Positions 1 to 13,880 are shown, counted from the stretch's first letter. The stretch is DNA of 64,000 nt from Apteryx mantelli (GCF_036417845.1 NC_089981.1:80269268-80333267); one strand, 5' to 3'. Translations and numbers: made by a program. Notes: generated by a model from the sequence alone, not told the origin.

Positions 1-3000
1 TTAGCAGACACCCCCTGTGGAGTCTGTTGGACGTGCTGTCTTTATTTTATGCAGTAGGGAAGAAATGAATGAAGGTGGAAGTGAAGAGAGTCCTCAGGCT
101 ACAAAACACATAGGGAGAGTGGAGCCAAGACAGCATACTGTATTTTCTCAGTGAACCTGAGACATGTCTTCTTGTTAACTCTGCGATTCTAATTTCCAAA
201 GTTTTACTGTAGGTATCTGATGAGGAACTTGGGACTTGCAGCTCTGTATGGCACACTCGCTTCCACACCTCCTAGATTTCCACAAATAAATCAATGCATG
301 ACTTAGTGATGACTTTTGCGGTATTTACACCCTTTGCACATTTTGACCTTCCTCAGCAAAATGTAATATCTATTTATAGAAGGGGAGAATGTATGGCAGC
401 TAGGGTTGGGACAGGAGAAGCAACAAAGAAGTTCCCAGAATTTCCAGGAATACACTTGGATTTCTTTGTGGATCTTCAAATTTATAATGGTTGTACCTCA
501 AGATGTCTCAAAAGGCCTGAGGCCCACCCCTTGTACAGGGAAAAGAACATACTAGAAACTGAGTTATTCCATAACCAGGGAATTTTCAGAGTAAATGTTC
601 CTTTTCTATAAATATCTCGGAGAGCTATAACACAATGTATTTATATCATTTCCAGATGCTGTGGAAATGGCATCGCAACCCTAGTAATGCCGTTATGTTG
701 TATGTGAATATATCCCTTTTCTGAGATAGTAACTCCAAGGATACAAAATGAGGACATTCTTTGCCTCAGAGATAGGGAAAAATAAAAACCTATCAATGGG
801 CTTTCCAGCCCATAGAGTTTATCTCATGCACTCATCCACTTTGTCTTAGTTTGCTCAATTATCAGATAACTGTTAATGTTCAAAATCATGTCTGTTAAGA
901 AAAAATTACAAAAGGACTGGTATAAGGACATAGTAAGCACTTAATTTAACTGCTTACAGATGTATTGCTGCTTGTAGTGCAGAATTCTTCTTACACCCTC
1001 TGGCTGCAGTGCAGTCTCTTCGTACCTCAGTTCACCACAGACTGTGGCTTTACACCACAATCAAATACACTTATGTCTAATAAAAAGAGCCCAAAGCTGT
1101 GAATCCTGAGCCCGGCTATGACTCCTTTGATCATCTTCGACAAGTCATTTAACTTCCCTGCTACTGTTTTATAATCTGTTAAATGGCGATTAGAAATGCT
1201 TCCTTACCTTTTTTATACTGCTTTTTTAAGGACTGTGGGTCAAGTCCTGTATTCCTTACTCTACACTGGTGAGGAGGTACTCCCCCTGCGTGTTTATGGG
1301 TGTGATAATGAAAGAACAATGGGATTTCTGACCATATTTAATGTTTGTAAAGCGCTTTTGAAAGGTGCTGAAAAAGTGCTTGAATATTACAAGCACTGTG
1401 AAATGTACCTCATTTATATGAGGTAAATGAAGCATAAAGATGCTTGGAGATACACTAATCAGGTTTTAATTTCAATGTGGCTCAACCTTATGACATTTGC
1501 TTACTGGATGATACAGACCTATTCCTTTTCTTGGCCTCATCTTTATCAGTGCATTTGTGTTAGGGGATGGCCACTATGTTTAAGCTTTGGTTGATTTATA
1601 GACTATGTTCACAATGACTAACAAGCCACTCAGTGTGCTAAATAACTGGATTAAATGATCAACTCTAAATGAAGTATTTGGCATATTGAAAAATTTAGTT
1701 CTCATAGCTTAATTTTCGCGGGTTTATTGTCTCTTGTTCACTTAATCTTTTAGTTTCCATTAAGTAAGTTGCCAGTCTTTGCATTCAAGGACTCTTCAAA
1801 AACCCAGTGTTGTTGTCAATGGGCATCATACAATAGACAATTATCCTGTGACTGACTCTGTTACAGTAAAAATAATATTGTGCATTTTATTCCCTAGCAT
1901 GGATTTTTTTTAAATGAAAGTTCTTCTCTGACTGATTTTCATATGTATTGTCATTGAGTTAAATATGAATAAGTTCAGGCTTTTATTTAAAAGCTCTTTA
2001 GTCTACTGAGTGACACAACCCTTAATAAGAACATTTTTAATGTAAATTTGCATTCATTTTGACTGTTTCCCATGTGGATTATTTAGTATTGTTTGGAATT
2101 TCATTTTAATAACAATCACTGTGATGAATTTAATTTCTTCTTTCTCCCCAGCCAAATGCAATAATAATGACTAAAATTGGTTGATGCATCATCCTGTTAG
2201 ATATCTTGATGGAAGAATAAGGGTAAATGTCTACTAAAATGGTATAGTTTGTTGTAAAGATTATAGTTTTTAAAAAGCATCAATTACTGAGTCACTTATG
2301 CACATTAATGTATTTGACATATTTTCTCACACTTACCTTTATAACGTGGCCTTCCTATTCAGGTGTGTGCTTCACATACAGTATAGGATTTTGAAGCTTT
2401 TAATTTTTAATTTGGCTACATATGGTCTTACGGATCTGGCGTGATGCACTTTATAAAATGAAAGAAAAGAAATTAAGCATTTCTATAGTAATATGCAAAC
2501 TATATTTACACCTTTCCCTCTATGCAGATTTTTCAGACAAATTTTGGATCCACACTTGTTAATCTGTCCTGAAAGACATATTAAAATTAATTTAAAATAA
2601 CAGTGCACGCTCTCTCTCTCTTTTTTTTTTTTTAACAAAAGGCACTACATACAAAAACCTGGTTCAGTATTTCATGTATTTAAAAAAATAACTAGGAGGA
2701 ATTACCCAGAGAATGGGTATTTTCTTTCAATCTATGAGAAAGATTCTCATTGTTGGGATTTCTTTTACATATTCTATAAACTTGATCAGGCTTTGCTGGT
2801 TACAAACTTAGCAATGATCCATCTTTACCAATGTGGATCCATCGTTAGTCATCTTTAGTTAGTGAACAATAATTTTATAATGAAACAGAACATTTCTCTT
2901 TGTGAATTTCCTGACTGATGAAAAAAAAAAAAAAGGTCTTTCCAGAACAGATGGCTCAAAATAACTCACATGAACTCCATATAGTTCTTTATCAACAGCA

Positions 3001-6000
3001 CTGTACTGAGAAAGGGAAGATAGACATGAGCTCAAACAACATAATGATCATCCCTAAAATGTGGAAGAGCTTCAGACCAGTATGGTTAGGGTCTTTCAGA
3101 AGCCTTGATAGAAATTACTCTTTTTCTCATCCATTTTATGAGGAGTCTGGAATAACAGGTGAGTGAGCTGTGCAGTAAACAAGACAGCGGGTTAGTACAC
3201 AATTCAGGGCAATGTCTGAGAGGTGTATGAGAACTTCTCTGCTAATCAACTAATGTTTCTTCATACCCTTTGCACTGGTTATATATATAAGTACTTGCAG
3301 AAAGGTCTCTGACTGCTAGCTGAGGCATGTGAAGCAGTTTCATCGAACTCCATGTGACACTGGCACTGCCCACGGCAAAAAAAAAAAAACGAGTAAGTCT
3401 CTCTCTGCTGAAATTACCCACTGGGAAAACATTCTGTTTTGTAACTGGTCCATCTGTTGTCTGTCAGCTGGAGAATGGAGGCTTGAGGCTGGGAGGGAGG
3501 AAAGAAGATACACAGCCTGGTAAAAATGGGAACAATGTGACCATCTTGCCTTTGTAGAGTTGCAATTAATATATGACTTCCCTGCTCCTACCTGCTTCTA
3601 ATAATAGTTTATACGGGCCCAAGCCTTACACCACTCCTTATTCCTCATGGAAGTGGCCCAGGCACCACCACAGTACCATGTTTCATATCCATCAGAGGGC
3701 CAATTTCAAGCTCTGGATGTCTGCAAAAAGGATGAGCTGACTACTCTTTCAGCTAGACATCAGGCAAGAAAATATAGCTCCTACCATGTTATCTTTGGAA
3801 GAGGTCCCCATTTGTGGTATAGTCACTGTATCAATGCATTAGCCTGTGGATTTGTTAGCTACTAATGTGACAGCTGAATTTGTTAGTTCTGGTTTCATGT
3901 TTCTGTTAGATCCATGTTGCCAATGAAGAAAGAGGCACCTGAGGCGTGGAGCCTTGGTCATCATAGTACTAAACAGGATTCATGGTATGGGAGAACTTGT
4001 ATTATGCAGCCTGCTTCATGGAGGTAAGAAATTTGGTAGTTTTCTTTGCAAGTGTCAAATAAATAGAAACTTTATTACAGAAAACCTTGCAGAAGCTCCT
4101 TCCCGTTGGTTTCACTCTGGAATGGAGCTAGCTGAACCCTTACATATTGCTCAAATTTAAGTTAAATAGTTATCCTTGTGGAGGTCAGCAATAGAGTGAG
4201 GCATTAAAAAGTAAAGCCTGAATAAGGATTTCAAGATTTAGCCTTTTAATCAGCTATACATACACGAAAACAGTTGTTCTAAAATACCTTTGTGTGTTAT
4301 TAATTAATATCTGTTCAGTTCTGTAACAGAGACCATGCATTAAATATTTGCCCACCAGCCCTTTGAGACTATCTGTACACAAAAATAACAGGAAACAAGA
4401 TCTTCCTTAAGCACATACAGTTTATAGCTTCCTTTAGTATAGTAATTTTTGGCCAACAGCTGCATTTTTCAAAGGTTGGAAATAGTACGGATTTTTACAC
4501 TGTACAAGGATATGTCTTTGTCAGGAAAAAAAGAACACTCATGTATTTGAATGTTTTTGCAGTCCTGAGAAAACATACCCTATTCTTACAGGCATTACCT
4601 TTTAGAAGTTGAGTACATACACCAGAGTTTACATTAGAGACCTCTAAATAGTTCCTCAGGCAACAGTGTTAGGTTTCAAGAGATACCTTCACAGCGCTTA
4701 ATAAGTGGCAGAGTATTCCAGATGGTATCTGGTGGTTGCCACAATCCTTAAAATACCCTGAGCAGAGGACTAGCGATTTGTTTATTAAGGACTAGAGAAT
4801 ACACTCAACTATCAGTGCCCTTACAATTAGCAGAGATGTCATCATGCATCTTCATCGTCCCCTTTATTCAGACAAAGCTTTAATGTAACTGCTAACTGAG
4901 CCTAATTCTTCTCCAAATGAAACTCACCTCCAAACAATTCTTCTAGAGGTGGCCCTACATTAATGTTTTAGCTCAGATTAAGACTGCACTTCTAGAGCAA
5001 ATCTCTCAGTTCTCCCCTCTGCCTGGGCTTTGGTTTGCACTACGGAGTGATAGCAGCATGGAAATTGGATTCTTTGGGGATGAAACTAAACCAGGGATGC
5101 TCTCCAGCAGTGTCCCCTGTATGCTCCAGATGCTAATCAGAGTTCAGTCAATGGGGCCAGGCAAGAGAAGATCAGAAGTAACCCTCCATCTATAGTATGG
5201 ATATTGGGTCCTCAGCACCAACTGCTTTGCAGGTTTACTCCTGTTGGGTTGCACTATTTGCTAATATAGACATAGCTTTTGAAAATCAGCCATTCCATCT
5301 CCCCTTAACCAGTTCCTTTTTCACTTCATACTAATCCCTAACTTACAACTAATTATTCCCTGCATGATTTATATCAAATGCTTAATGAAGTCTAAATAAG
5401 TTATAGCTGCTGCATTTCCTGTGTCCATAAAATCAGCTATTATCAAAGAAAGAAAAGTTACTCAGGGGTCTTCTATTTTTGCTAAGTCCATTTTGCATTT
5501 TATCCTGTTTTGCATTTACCTCCATGTTTTTAATGAGCCTTCCCTTCAAAATATTCCTAGAGTCTTGCAAACTACTGAGACTATGCTATCAGCCCTCTGG
5601 TTGTCAGCGTAATTTTTTTGCTTCCTTAAAAATTAGTATTACATTTTCTGTTCTCCAGTAATATGATTCTGCTACCAATTTGAAAGATTTATTGAAAATA
5701 TTTCCTCCTAACTTGCAATTGCATATGCCCCTTCTTTCAGAATTCTGGAATGCAGTTTATTTCTATACCAACCAGGCTGCAATCATATCTATGCCAGAGA
5801 AAACGTAGTTTGAACAGCATTAAGTTTCTATCTAAAGCTTCTAAAGAAGATTACTGGAAAGAGTAACTAAGAAACCCAACCCATTTGCTGAGGAGAAACT
5901 TGTGGAGACAGTGTAAAAATGTCACTGATTTTAACTACTGGATAAGGAATATACATTCTGCAGACAAAATAAGAATATATCTTCAGTGATCTTTACTTGC

Positions 6001-9000
6001 CTAGATTGAATAGTAAAATAAATAAGGGCTTGACAAAGAAGCATCTCCAACTTTGCTGAAAAAAACTGAAGTTAGAATAAAACAGCAGCAAACTGATGCA
6101 GAACACAGCTGAGTGCTGAACTTGGCCCAAAGAACTACCAGTGTCTGGAATGAATGTTGAAGTGAATTTTGAAGAGCTAGGAAGAATATTAAGCTACTCT
6201 GTTTCATTACTCAATGCCAGTCTTAAAGATGAATCATTCTACAGTTCTACATTTGCACCATTTCAGTGGTGATATATTTGTATGGTAGTTTATTTGTAGA
6301 GTTTAGATAGTGATAAAGAATCAGAGACAGAGACAGTACTGAACATCTTCGCCATCAATCTGTCACATCAATATCTTCTCTGAAATTCCCATGCAAAAAA
6401 AAAAAAATTAAGGTAGAAAAAAAGATGAGAGATTGCATATAAATGGGAGAAAGGCATTGAGCATAAATGTGTAGAATACATTATAATGAATGTTAATACA
6501 AGAAGAAAAAGGTCACAGTGGAAGAAATAAAATGTGTTAGCTGGTTAAGGAATTACAAATGGAGTAAGACATTTTGTCTGTTAGGGACTGATTTGCATCA
6601 GATTACATCACTAAAAAAACAAGGCTGATACTGATGAATGTCTGAGCCCTGTGCAAAATGTATTGATGATTTCTATTCTGCAGAAACGTGCCAGCAGCAC
6701 AAGTCTGATTCTATTAATTAGCACCCTGAATGGTAGGCCTAAGACTGAACATTACTTTTATAGCTTATATCACACCACTCATGTAAACTACTCAGCGAAG
6801 AGCAACCAGATAGAATGTGTGCTGTGCAGACTTCACAATGTAAACAGATTTCAACCTAAAAGGCTATACTAAGAGAATTTCCACATCAGCCCAAGGGATG
6901 GTTACTGTAACTATAGCTGTGACATGTTATCCTGGCAGTATTCAGAGACTGACTCCCTTTGACTCTGTGCAGTTTCTGTTTTCTGGACAGAGATCTTCTA
7001 TATCCAGGATTGACAATACAGTCGCACATATTTAAAATAAACACTTTCCTCCTGCTCCTGTGGAATCATTTGTTATACATGGTGAGTGTAGAGAGCCAGA
7101 TTCTTTGCCAGTATATGCTGACATAGTTCCTTTTGAGATGAATTGATGTACCTTGAGTTATTCCAGCTAAATGGCTACCACAGGGAATGAATAAAGGAGA
7201 AGCATGCAAAACACAACATACAAAGCTGTCCTGAAGCAAGGATTCATTCCACAACAAAATGATAACAAGACCAAGGCTGGCTGCAGCTGCAATGCAGAGG
7301 GAGGAAGTTTGCCCAGCCCTTCCCATGCCACGTGAAAAAAGTGTGTTGTGCTGTGTAGGACTAGTGAAAGGGCATATGTACCTCTAGCCTCTCGCAGGTA
7401 AATCCATAGCGAATAATGGAATAGCATTTTTTGGACACAGATTTATAGAATTCTTAGGACGGTCACCTAGCATGATATAAAAAATATGCAGTCACCTGCA
7501 GAGGAAGAAACCAAAACATCATGCCATCACATGAAGTCCGTAAAGATGGTTATCATTGTCAGAGCTCAGCTGGCAGCTGTGGGCATGGCACTGCTCCCAT
7601 ATCCAGACGCTCATTTAACTTGACACAATGGCTGGTTATACGAAACTCCTAAACCTATACACAACACATGGACGTGCAAAACTGGGCTCTTAGAGGGAAT
7701 AACTGAGGGAATTAACTGCTAATTTAGTATCCATTAAGTGTTTGCTTGGTGAGTGTGTTCAGGCTCACAGTTTCATCACCAACTGCATAGGTTTGTTGCT
7801 TTCCTTTTTTCTTGATAGATTAAAATAATCTGGAAATAGATAAAATAAGAAGAAACTGTCTGCAGAAGAAATGAAGGTACACAACTGGAAAGGCTAGGAA
7901 AAAAAAAAACAATTGTGGAAAGAAGCCCCCTGTAAATCTTTTGTACTTTTTGTCAGCAGAACAATACCATCTTTTTAATAGCAGTAATAATTTATAGTCT
8001 TGAGAGTGCCCTCTAGCGTAAGTGGGGACATTAAGTAATTTGATCTACTGAACTGTGCTGAACTATACATCTATGTTGTATCTCATAGCTGGTAGACTAG
8101 TAACATGCTATAAAATTCATCCATGCCACGCTAATTTAACAGCACGTACTGGCTACCATGCCAAGATGGCAGAATTTTGGCTTACTAACAGCATGCCTCA
8201 AGAGCCAGTCCTTAATTCTGCACATCATTCGCTTATCAAACCTCCTTTGAAGTGTGAAATAATTCATCAGGATTAGAACATGAACTATTTTGCTAAATGG
8301 TCATAGTAAAATGACATGCAACTGTATTCTGGCACTTGCTAACAGATAATGGCTGAATTTACGTGTAGCCCTTTGATACCAATTGCGAACATGTTTTCTG
8401 TTAAGGCTGACATGCTATAATACAGTAGGAAAATAAAAGGGCACAGAAGAAAGGGAACAGCTTTAATCTGTTATACTGCTGTTCTACAGCTATTCTACTG
8501 CTCTTCAGGGTTCCACCTCCACCTCCCAGTGTTTCAATTTATTTCTAAATGACCTAATAATGAAAGACTAGAATAAATGCAGAATTTTTATTATAAGTAC
8601 ATGGAGGGAAAGGCCTGGGTACAAAGGAAACTGGAGAGAAAGATAAAATATTTTTAAGCTCCCCCCTCGATGCTTAAGAGAATCTAATATTTAGGCATTT
8701 AGAACAATTTAAAAGCTAGTAAAATCTTCTGGATTTTCACCTTCCTAAAGTGGAATACTTTGCTATATTAAAAGGTAAGGGTTGCTTGCAAAATGGGGCA
8801 TAGACGTGAAGATTGAAGGCTGATTAATATTTAGATTCACAAAGCCAAAACAGCCATTTTGGATATTTTGTCTGACACCCTGCTTAAAACAGATGGCAGA
8901 ATTTTCCTCGATTTGTTCTTTCCCAAACAAGGTAAGCTCTTTTTCTTTTAAGAAAGCATCCAGCCTTGATTTACAATGTCTGTGATTTTGATTCCAGTGT

Positions 9001-9164
9001 ACCTGGTTAGTTCTAACTACTAAAAAATTATATTTTGGGGTAGTTGGAAGCATGGCTGACAGCAAACATTTAGCATGATTTGTGTAACAGATGGATCAGA
9101 AACAAAACTTTTAAATTCTCTCATTGCTTATCAGGATCTAAAATCTAAATCTGTACCTTTTGTG
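1..9164. other. Intergenic AT-rich DNA, no gene recognised
   Basis: Open frames here are short (about 108 codons or fewer) and match no family I know. Stops are dense and I saw no splice-bounded conserved peptide. ADSS1, expected left of SIVA1 from mammalian gene order, was looked for through its C-terminal residues and not found. Contents noted: a MIR-like SINE at about 1090-1400, a pyrimidine tract (TC repeat then T run) at about 2608-2634, and short A runs at about 2925, 3377, 6395 and 7900. Any 3' UTR entering from the left edge cannot be excluded. Confidence 0.6.
1090..1400 (-). repeat. MIR/CORE-SINE-like relic, reverse orientation
   Basis: Read on the + strand, the block at 1110-1190 follows the reverse complement of a MIR-type SINE: a GAGCCCGGCT segment, then GACAAGTCATTTAACTTCCC, then a segment close to the usual ATCTGTAAAATGG. 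The tail at 1347-1400 has GTAAAGCGCTTT followed by GGTGCT, typical of the CORE-SINE end. The middle is interrupted by about 100 bases of unrelated sequence, so this is an old, diverged copy. Recognition is from memory of the consensus, without an alignment. Confidence 0.55.
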
Positions 9165-10825
9165 GGCGAAGTGTATTGTAGTACAGGTCTGAATGTGATG
9201 TACGTATTGGTCTCAGTGCCAAACCAATTATTACAAAGGGATCAGTATGATCCTGGGGAATATATACTAGTAAACCTCACGTATATGCTGAGTAAATTGA
9301 TAGAAAGTCTCATAGAAACTAGAGTTAGTAGACACATGAATAAATATGAGAATAAATATGAGAAATTGGGAAATGGTCAACATGTCTCAAAAACATTTTA
9401 GAAATCTGTGAAGGAATTAATAAGCATGTGGATATGGCTGATCCAAATAATACATGTGCTTACAGTTTCAAATTTTTTTAACAAAGTCTTTCACAAAAAG
9501 CTCCTTTAAAAACCATCTGCCACAAAACAAGAGCAAAGAATTTCCCATATTAATATCTCGTTAAAAGACAGGAAACAAATGGTAGGAATAAATGGTCAAT
9601 TTTCACAGTAGAGGAAGGTTCTGGCAAGATGTCTGTGGTGATGTTTTTGATGAATTTATAAATATTCTGAGAAAAGGGGTGAGCAGTGAGGTATTAGTGT
9701 TTGCTGAATTATCGTTAAAAGTCAAATCTAAAAGCCAACTGGGAAGAGCTGCAGCTGTGTGTTTTCCAGGCTCTCACTATACTAAACTGGCGATAAAATG
9801 GCAATGTCAGTATGCAGTATGCAGTAATACATATGGGGGAAATACAACCTCAATTATATATATACAGTGATGGGCTCTAAATTAGTGATTATCACTCAGG
9901 GGAGTCATCTTGGGAGTCATTTATGAATAATTTCCTGAAAACAGTTCAGTACTCAGTAGTAATAAAAATGACAAATCAGACGTTAGGAATTATTAGGGAA
10001 GGAACGAAGAAGAAATCATCTTCAGATTTATGCTACCCAAGTTCATTGCATGCCCACAGCTGGAATACTGGCCACCAAACTTCAGAAAGGGTGTTGTAGG
10101 ATATGAAAGGTACAGAAAAGGACATCTGTGGCTGTACACCCACTACAAGTTAGGTATGTTGCTTATACTTAATCACCTAGTCCCCTATTGTCCAGTGCAG
10201 AGGTCCTCTTGGAGCACCCCAGGGCTCCCTCCCTTCCCACACACTTCAGACCCTTTCCAGAGGAATGGTGGGTCTTCAAGTCTTTCCGTGCTGTGCACCA
10301 GGACATGGCACAGGTGATGTGGGCTGGGGCACACTGCTAAGGCGTGCTTCAACGTGACAGAAAGTTTCAGCTTGAATAAAAGATAAATGAGGAAAATATG
10401 GCAGACGCCTTTATAGTCATGAATGTTATGAAGAGAACTAATATGGCATGATTATTCATTATTCTTCATAAAACCAGATACAGGAGACACCCAATGAAAT
10501 TAACAGGTAGCATACCGAAAACAAACCAGAAGCAGCATTTTCTTAAATAACATGTTGCTAAGTTGTAGACCTTACTAGACAAAATAAGAAACTAAATGTG
10601 TTTCTGGTTTCAAGAAGGGGTTTGGACAAACTCGTAAAGAATTGGCCTACTGACACTGTGATCCTGATGGAACTCCTGGCTCCAAAGATTTCTAAACTGC
10701 TAGAAGCAACAAAGATAAACTAAGACCAGAACGGCTCCATATGTGCCCTTTCTTGAAGCACCTCCTACTGGCAGAAATGGAGTATTAGGAGAGACAGACT
10801 ATAACTATGGTCCAGTCCATTTAGC
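9165..10825 (+). mobile_element. Degenerate CR1/L3-type LINE (3' half, RT remnant)
   Basis: A decayed non-LTR retrotransposon in sense orientation. The frame at 9075-9401 contains YDPGEYILVNLTYMLSKLIE, which resembles the fingers block of CR1-group reverse transcriptase (usually NYRPVSLTSVxxKLxE). At 9563-9600 the DNA spells a segment like LKDRKQ..GINGQFS, followed by FINILRKGVSSEV near 9655, equivalent to the usual FINDLEKGVNSEV. The catalytic (A/F)xDD motif downstream is lost. After 10490 the 3' UTR resembles the CR1 tail of turtles and other reptiles (ACCCAATGAAATTAACAGG). Frameshifts, stops and a 12-bp tandem duplication at about 9339-9362 show it is long dead. Likely inherited from an early sauropsid. 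The 5' boundary is uncertain by about 100 bases. Confidence 0.7.
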
Positions 10826-10967
10826 TTTTGAAATTTGCTTACTGGAAATAGCAAATGCTAAAGAAAATTGTAATGCAGTTTTCTTTGTTCTGTAAGTTAG
10901 AAAGCCATCAACCAGGCAGTTTGTCTGTAATACTCACAAATAGGCACAGGAAAAGTAAAGTAGCAAG

Positions 10968-11477
10968 TGTTACGGAAAATATTAGGCTCGCTGGCCACCA
11001 TAACAGGGTCCGACCCTAGGTTCCCGCTGAGGCAGAATTTCGAAGTCAGATTGGGGAGAAATATAATTTAATGATACACGTGTGGTAATTACAGCTCGAG
11101 CTGGGTGCCTCCGAAGAGGGACCCCAAACAAAGAAATCCCTGGGCAGTTATACCCTTACAATCTAAATTCCCCACCCCTTAAGAGATAGTTTGGACCAAT
11201 AGTAATAGTTAGGTCTGGGGTCTTCCCCTTCTTCCTTGGGCCCCTTCATTGTCCCTAGGCAGGCTGCTTCTTTCCTTATCTTCAAGGTTGGCTACTCCTG
11301 CTGTCCGTGTAACTTCTTTATCTCTCCAACTTGAACCAACTCTGGGGCCCCCTTTTACTTATCTAAGTAAAAGTTCACAGCCTGAGGCCTAAGGCTTCAG
11401 CAAATTGAACTACTAATGCTAAGCAAGTTATGCTAAGCAATTAATTCTAGACAGCGTCAGTCCGATATTCTCTAACA
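10968..11477 (-). mobile_element. Solo LTR of an endogenous retrovirus
   Basis: The 510-bp element starts TGTTA and ends TAACA, and is bracketed by a perfect 4-bp direct repeat CAAG (10964-10967 and 11478-11481), the signature of retroviral integration. On the - strand there is a GGTATAAC TATA-like box near 11150, a GGGGTCCCTCTTCGGAGGC stem typical of the R region, CCAGCTCGAGCTGTAAT, and an ATTAAA poly(A) variant near 11072. That order (U3, R, U5) fixes the orientation as minus. No gag, pol or env lies beside it, so it is a solo LTR left by recombination between two LTRs. It has about a dozen CpGs in CpG-poor surroundings, suggesting modest age. A 4-bp target duplication is usual for gammaretrovirus-like (class I) elements. 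Confidence 0.8.
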
Positions 11478-11481
11478 CAAG

Positions 11482-13880
11482 GACAAGATCAGGGTTTTTT
11501 TTATTTTTATTTCCTGTTTTCTTTCATAAACATGTTTTCAAGGATAAACCAAAATTATCATATTTCACAATTACTATTAGTGGTTTGGTATTTGCTTGGG
11601 GATTTTGCATATTCAGAAGCTGTGTAACATAATACACAAACTCATTAATTAACTTTGAAATTGTCAGCATTAATTTTCATGAATGCTCAATGCCAGCAAG
11701 CTTTGCCAGATCAGATCTCAGTCTTTCTTTTACTTCCAAATTACCAGTGAATCTTCCTCAGAGCTTATTGCTATGAAATGAATGAAATACTCGGGAATCA
11801 TCCTGACTGAGGCAGATGAACCAATTCCCTCCTTATAGGATGATAAGCTATGTTGATGGAGACAAAACAGAATTATTCTGCCTTTTAGATTCCAAATAGA
11901 AAATATCTGATCAGTAACAGATGTTGTTAAGGTTGAGGCTTGCAAAGCAATTAAAGAAGAGGTGTCACCACCTGAGGCCAACTCAGATTGCTGCAACAGA
12001 AGATTTCTGCATTTGCCCCGCAGTGGAATGGTGGTGGCATGTTGCAAATGTAATCATAGTAGAACATCTTGACAACGTCATGTGTCAGCCCTCGGGGAAA
12101 GTGTCCTTAAATTTACCCTTTAGTGAAAGCTCCAGCAACACTGCTACTGCACACGCTGCTCCCTTTCAAAACAATTTCATATTCTAATACCAGAATTTCC
12201 GAGTAACCTTTGTCACAAGCAGAACAGTGCTTTTAACCTTTTTCTTTGTACCCCATCCAGTTTTCAAAAAGTTGAGCTTCATCCATACTTATCTTACACC
12301 GTCTTAATGAAATGTGTGATCTAGTGCTCTCTATCCTGAAAAGGAGCAGCAATCTGACTGGGATTACACTTTGATTCACCTATACTCCCCAGAGAGCTTC
12401 AGGGACATCAGAATGTATATTTAATGATAATTTGCAAAGACATTTCCTTAACCAGAAATAAAGGGAAGACCATGAGTTTTCAATGTGCAGTGGAATATTT
12501 TCCACTGAACATCTTTGAGAATGCATTTGCAAGTACATGCAGAAGATGCCAAAGTATAGTTCTTCTCAGCTAAGGAACGTTTGGCAAGAATCAGACCTTG
12601 CAGCGCAGAAGATATTTTTATAAATTACTGTGCAGTACAACCATAGCTTCCATTCCACAGACTGCAAGGACTAGGCTGACCAAGAAGCCCTACAGGAAAA
12701 AAAAAAAAAAAAAAAAAAAAGTAGCATTAAACTGTATGAAATCATTGTGATTGTACCTGTGTCCTAGTAGCACCAGTGATTCAGCAACTAATGGAATGAA
12801 CCATCATTTCAGTGTTTGTTGATGGAAAAATCACTCCTATACTTGTTCATGATTCTGTCCAGAATCCTTGTGTACATAACAGGGAAAAGCTTGAATTCAG
12901 AAACCTCTTTGGAAAAAACATGCAACTGTTGCGACTGATTATGTTCTTGGAATAGTACAAAACCAGACACATTACAGCACCTCTGCCAGGATCACCAACA
13001 CCAGTTTTAAAGGTCTTATTTGCATTAAGGAAAACACGATATTTTCAAAATATATACAGACTGACTGCTACTTGGAATTGAATGTGATGCTTTTAAAATA
13101 TATAATGGTGTATGGACTGCTATACAGCTTACCTATAGAGAATTAATTGTAGTTTTTCCAGGTTACACAATGAAAGCAGGAGGTCTCAAGGAATTCAGTG
13201 AATTAACTGAAACCAAGTATCAATCTCTGAAACATTAGTGAACTGCTCCTAGCAAATCTACTTTTGTTACTACCAGAAGCTGACAAGGGTCCCTGGCTCA
13301 TACAAGGTTCTACGTTTGTTTTAAAAAAGCAAACTCTTACATTTGTGCACATTTTCATTGGTTCTATGGCATTTAGGTACCTCAAATTTTGACAGGAGCA
13401 GGTTAAGTTTTAGGAATAATTATCTGAAACTGAAAAACAATATGCAAGACTTTTACAGAGGAAAATGAATACAGAATGCTAACAAGTTTCAGGAGAGTTT
13501 ATTGAAAAGCCTGAATTTCAAAATCTTGTTTTAACTTGCAGTGTTCTTTGCAACAAGAATTAGATGTTTGAATAAAATGACTTCAAGCAATTAAGATGCA
13601 TTAAGAAAGATTGTGAGTGGGTAACATACTCCGCAAAGCCCAGTATAGTAACACATACCAAAGCTACCGGCTGATGAAAGCGAGTGCTCTGGAAAAAAAA
13701 AAACCTCATATATCAAGAGATTTGTTAAGAAAATGAAGTAAGAATAAAGTTTCGCTGCACAAGAAGTGAGCACAACTCCCTGCAAAAAGTCTTGCAAAAT
13801 TACGAAGTTGGGAAACTGGCTTTTTTCCTGGTGACAAAGCTGATTTAAGCTTTCTCCACTCATTCTCCTGCACTGCCTCC
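11482..13880. other. Intergenic DNA upstream of the SIVA1 CpG island
   Basis: AT-rich sequence with no supported gene. The only clear structure is an uninterrupted run of 24 A at 12697-12720, without a recognisable retrocopy in front of it. Overlapping open frames on both strands at 11730-12187 have no family resemblance. Confidence 0.55.

Noticed and set aside
1-620. Possible 3' end of ADSS1 entering from the left
   Set aside because: Expected from mammalian gene order, but I saw no C-terminal ADSS1 peptide, and the AAATAAA-containing stretch near 283 alone is not evidence.
3895-3955. Second MIR-like fragment
   Set aside because: GATCCATGTTGCCAATGAAG followed by GAGGCACCTGAGGC is only vaguely like the MIR core; too short to call.
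12697-12720. A24 run as a processed-pseudogene tail
   Set aside because: No coding or UTR-like sequence with target duplication precedes it. The same holds for the A runs at 16794-16815 and 57701-57719.
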